Part shown: piece by piece, positions 4,795 to 6,278 of the stretch
Layout: every line of letters starts with the position of its first letter
Numbering within the stretch: position 1 is the stretch's first letter
From: Roseburia sp.
GTDB lineage: Bacteria > Bacillota_A > Clostridia > Lachnospirales > Lachnospiraceae
Length of the DNA stretch: 6,278 nucleotides
Direction of reading: 5' to 3'
NCBI GenBank assembly: GCA_017547315.1
Contig: JAFYQA010000011.1
Coordinates: 1 to 6,278 of the forward strand
Translations under genes and position numbers: made by a program
Notes under the pieces: generated by a model
Seen by the model: the letters and a program-made list of their open reading frames with translations, nothing else
The model's database searches: none
What the model was told of the DNA's origin: nothing

Positions 4795-6278
4795 ATGAAG
4801 AAAAATAGTACTGCAATTGTGACTACTACAATGATTGTTTGTGTAATGTTTCTTTTATTTACGATAATGATTATTTTTATACAAAATCATTTTGATGTCT
4901 CATCGGACGTAGTAGAAACAGAAAAAAAGGATTTGGAATTGCAATTGGATATGACTGTGGAGGAAGTTTCCACAGAACAGGAAACATTCGATTTGGGAGT
5001 CATCTATACATCGGATAAGATTGATTTGTCGAAGGAAGATAATTCATCGCACGATGTAGAATATGAAAGTAGTTATTCTAATACTTTGGAATTGCTTCCC
5101 AGTGTGTTTTATATGCACCAACCGGTAGATAAGAAGCAGGTAGATACTTCGAATTTTATGGAGAGTTACTGTGGATTGGAGCAATCGAGTATTAGTTTTG
5201 GAACGGGAGTCGGACAAGAGGATAAAATCAGTGTTCCGTCCGAGATTTATTTGTATAACGTAGCCTATGAGAGCTCAAATTCGTATGAATTAAAGGCGGA
5301 AATCGTAGGAGATAATTCTTATATAAAGTCACTTGGCTGGAGTACACCGGATTCGTCAAAGGTGAAGTTATCGAAAACGAGTGGTGGAGAGACCATTGTT
5401 TCGCGTGCATCTGATTATACAGGTACGGTGATTATTAGTTTAGTTGTATCTTATGACAGAGGAAATGGAATAACAGCGACCGAACAGTTAGAAGTATATG
5501 TTCATGTTTTGGATATGACGGATAAAAGTACACAGTTATATGATAAGAATGGGAATCAGCTTTATTTAGATAAAGATGGAAAAGAAATAGCACATTTATC
5601 GGATTATGCGAAAAGAGATGTTTTTTATGGAACAATGAAGGTAAATGGTTGGCAGGTAATCGACGGAAAGACCTATTATTTCAATGAAAATAGCTGGGCA
5701 GTTTGCGGTGAACAAATCATCGGTGGTACGAAATATGAATTTGATGAAGAAGGCGTATTAATTGCTGGTGAAGAAGTAAAGGGTATCGATGTCTCGCTTT
5801 ATCAAAAAGAAATTGATTGGAAAAAGGTTGCGGCCAGCGGCATCGATTTTGCGATTATTCGATGTGGTTTCCGAGGAAGTGCATCGGGGCGCATGGTGGA
5901 AGATAGCTTTTTTAGACGTAATATAGAAGGTGCAATCGCTGAGGGTATAGACGTCGGCGTGTATTTCTTTACACAAGCGATAAATGAAAAAGAGGCAATC
6001 GAAGAAGCTGATATGGTGCTTGCACTATGTAAAGAGTATGAATTGGATTATCCAATGTTCATAGATACAGAGAAAGGTCCAAACGGAAGAGCAAACGGAT
6101 TGGATAAAGAGACTCGTACGCGTGTGATAAAGGCATTTTGTGAACGTATAACAGAAGCGGGACATAGGGCAGGCGTATATGCGAGTACGAGTTGGTATAG
6201 GAATCAGCTGAATGCAAAAGAATTAGAACAATATTGTATTTGGGTGGCACAGTATAACGTGGAATGCACCTATAAAGG
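4795..6278 (+). CDS. Membrane-anchored GH25 muramidase (lysozyme) with Ig-like region and cell-wall-binding repeats, 3' partial
   Basis: The frame is open for 494 codons and runs off the right edge. Order: a short basic N-terminus and hydrophobic helix (about 7-29) with no clear signal-peptidase site, so probably an uncleaved anchor; an acidic low-complexity linker (about 33-140); a beta-rich region resembling a bacterial Ig-like domain (about 143-240); choline-binding-type repeats (about 283-322, with GWQVIDGKTYYFNENSW and GGTKYEFDEEGVLI); and a GH25 domain from 329. GH25 enzymes hydrolyse the beta-1,4 bond between N-acetylmuramic acid and N-acetylglucosamine in peptidoglycan. The catalytic-site motifs GIDVS (Asp332) and FIDTE (Asp424, Glu426) are present, as is the late strand WVAQYN (483-488). 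The last part of the barrel, with the further conserved Asp seen in Cpl-1-type enzymes, lies beyond the window. As last visible gene of the operon, it may remodel the wall for display or assembly of the surface protein, or act in cell separation or wall turnover. Confidence 0.95.
   Translation, partial: MKKNSTAIVTTTMIVCVMFLLFTIMIIFIQNHFDVSSDVVETEKKDLELQLDMTVEEVSTEQETFDLGVIYTSDKIDLSKEDNSSHDVEYESSYSNTLELLPSVFYMHQPVDKKQVDTSNFMESYCGLEQSSISFGTGVGQEDKISVPSEIYLYNVAYESSNSYELKAEIVGDNSYIKSLGWSTPDSSKVKLSKTSGGETIVSRASDYTGTVIISLVVSYDRGNGITATEQLEVYVHVLDMTDKSTQLYDKNGNQLYLDKDGKEIAHLSDYAKRDVFYGTMKVNGWQVIDGKTYYFNENSWAVCGEQIIGGTKYEFDEEGVLIAGEEVKGIDVSLYQKEIDWKKVAASGIDFAIIRCGFRGSASGRMVEDSFFRRNIEGAIAEGIDVGVYFFTQAINEKEAIEEADMVLALCKEYELDYPMFIDTEKGPNGRANGLDKETRTRVIKAFCERITEAGHRAGVYASTSWYRNQLNAKELEQYCIWVAQYNVECTYK

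Noticed and set aside
5228..6250. Four short minus-strand open frames in the right-hand part
   Set aside because: This stretch is fully covered by the plus-strand GH25 gene, whose motifs are unmistakable. The minus frames are its shadows.

Overview
The window looks like a chromosomal cell-envelope operon from a low-GC Gram-positive anaerobe, most likely a clostridial bacterium of the Lachnospiraceae type. Evidence for this is the AT-rich coding sequence, AAGGA/GGGAG-type ribosome binding sites, short gaps between genes on one strand, and the style of the sortase, LytS-like kinase and GH25 lysozyme. The species cannot be named from the sequence.

Four genes on the plus strand fill almost the whole window. 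(1) Bases 1-2898 encode a very large surface protein. Its 5' end, including the signal peptide core, lies outside the window. It has an acidic Ser-Thr-Glu repeat stalk, a long beta-rich region, an LPEAG sorting-signal-like segment, a second membrane helix and a C-terminal sortase domain with His, Cys and Arg in place. (2) Bases 2918-4183 encode a seven-helix sensor histidine kinase of the LytS/YpdA (His_kinase plus HATPase_c) type. (3) Bases 4185-4772 encode a small coiled-coil protein with a C-terminal membrane helix and no recognised family. (4) Bases 4795-6278 encode a membrane-anchored GH25 muramidase with an Ig-like region and cell-wall-binding repeats. It runs off the right edge, so it has no stop codon here.

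The spacing (19 nt, 1 nt and 22 nt) and shared strand suggest one transcript. A plausible reading is a self-contained wall-surface module: a stalked surface protein that carries both a sorting signal and its own sortase, a sensor kinase, a small membrane coiled-coil partner, and a peptidoglycan hydrolase that could open or remodel the wall. No response regulator lies in the window. The most notable feature is the apparent fusion of a sortase substrate and a sortase in one polypeptide. There is no RNA gene, CRISPR array, mobile element or clear terminator, and no gene-free stretch longer than 22 nt.
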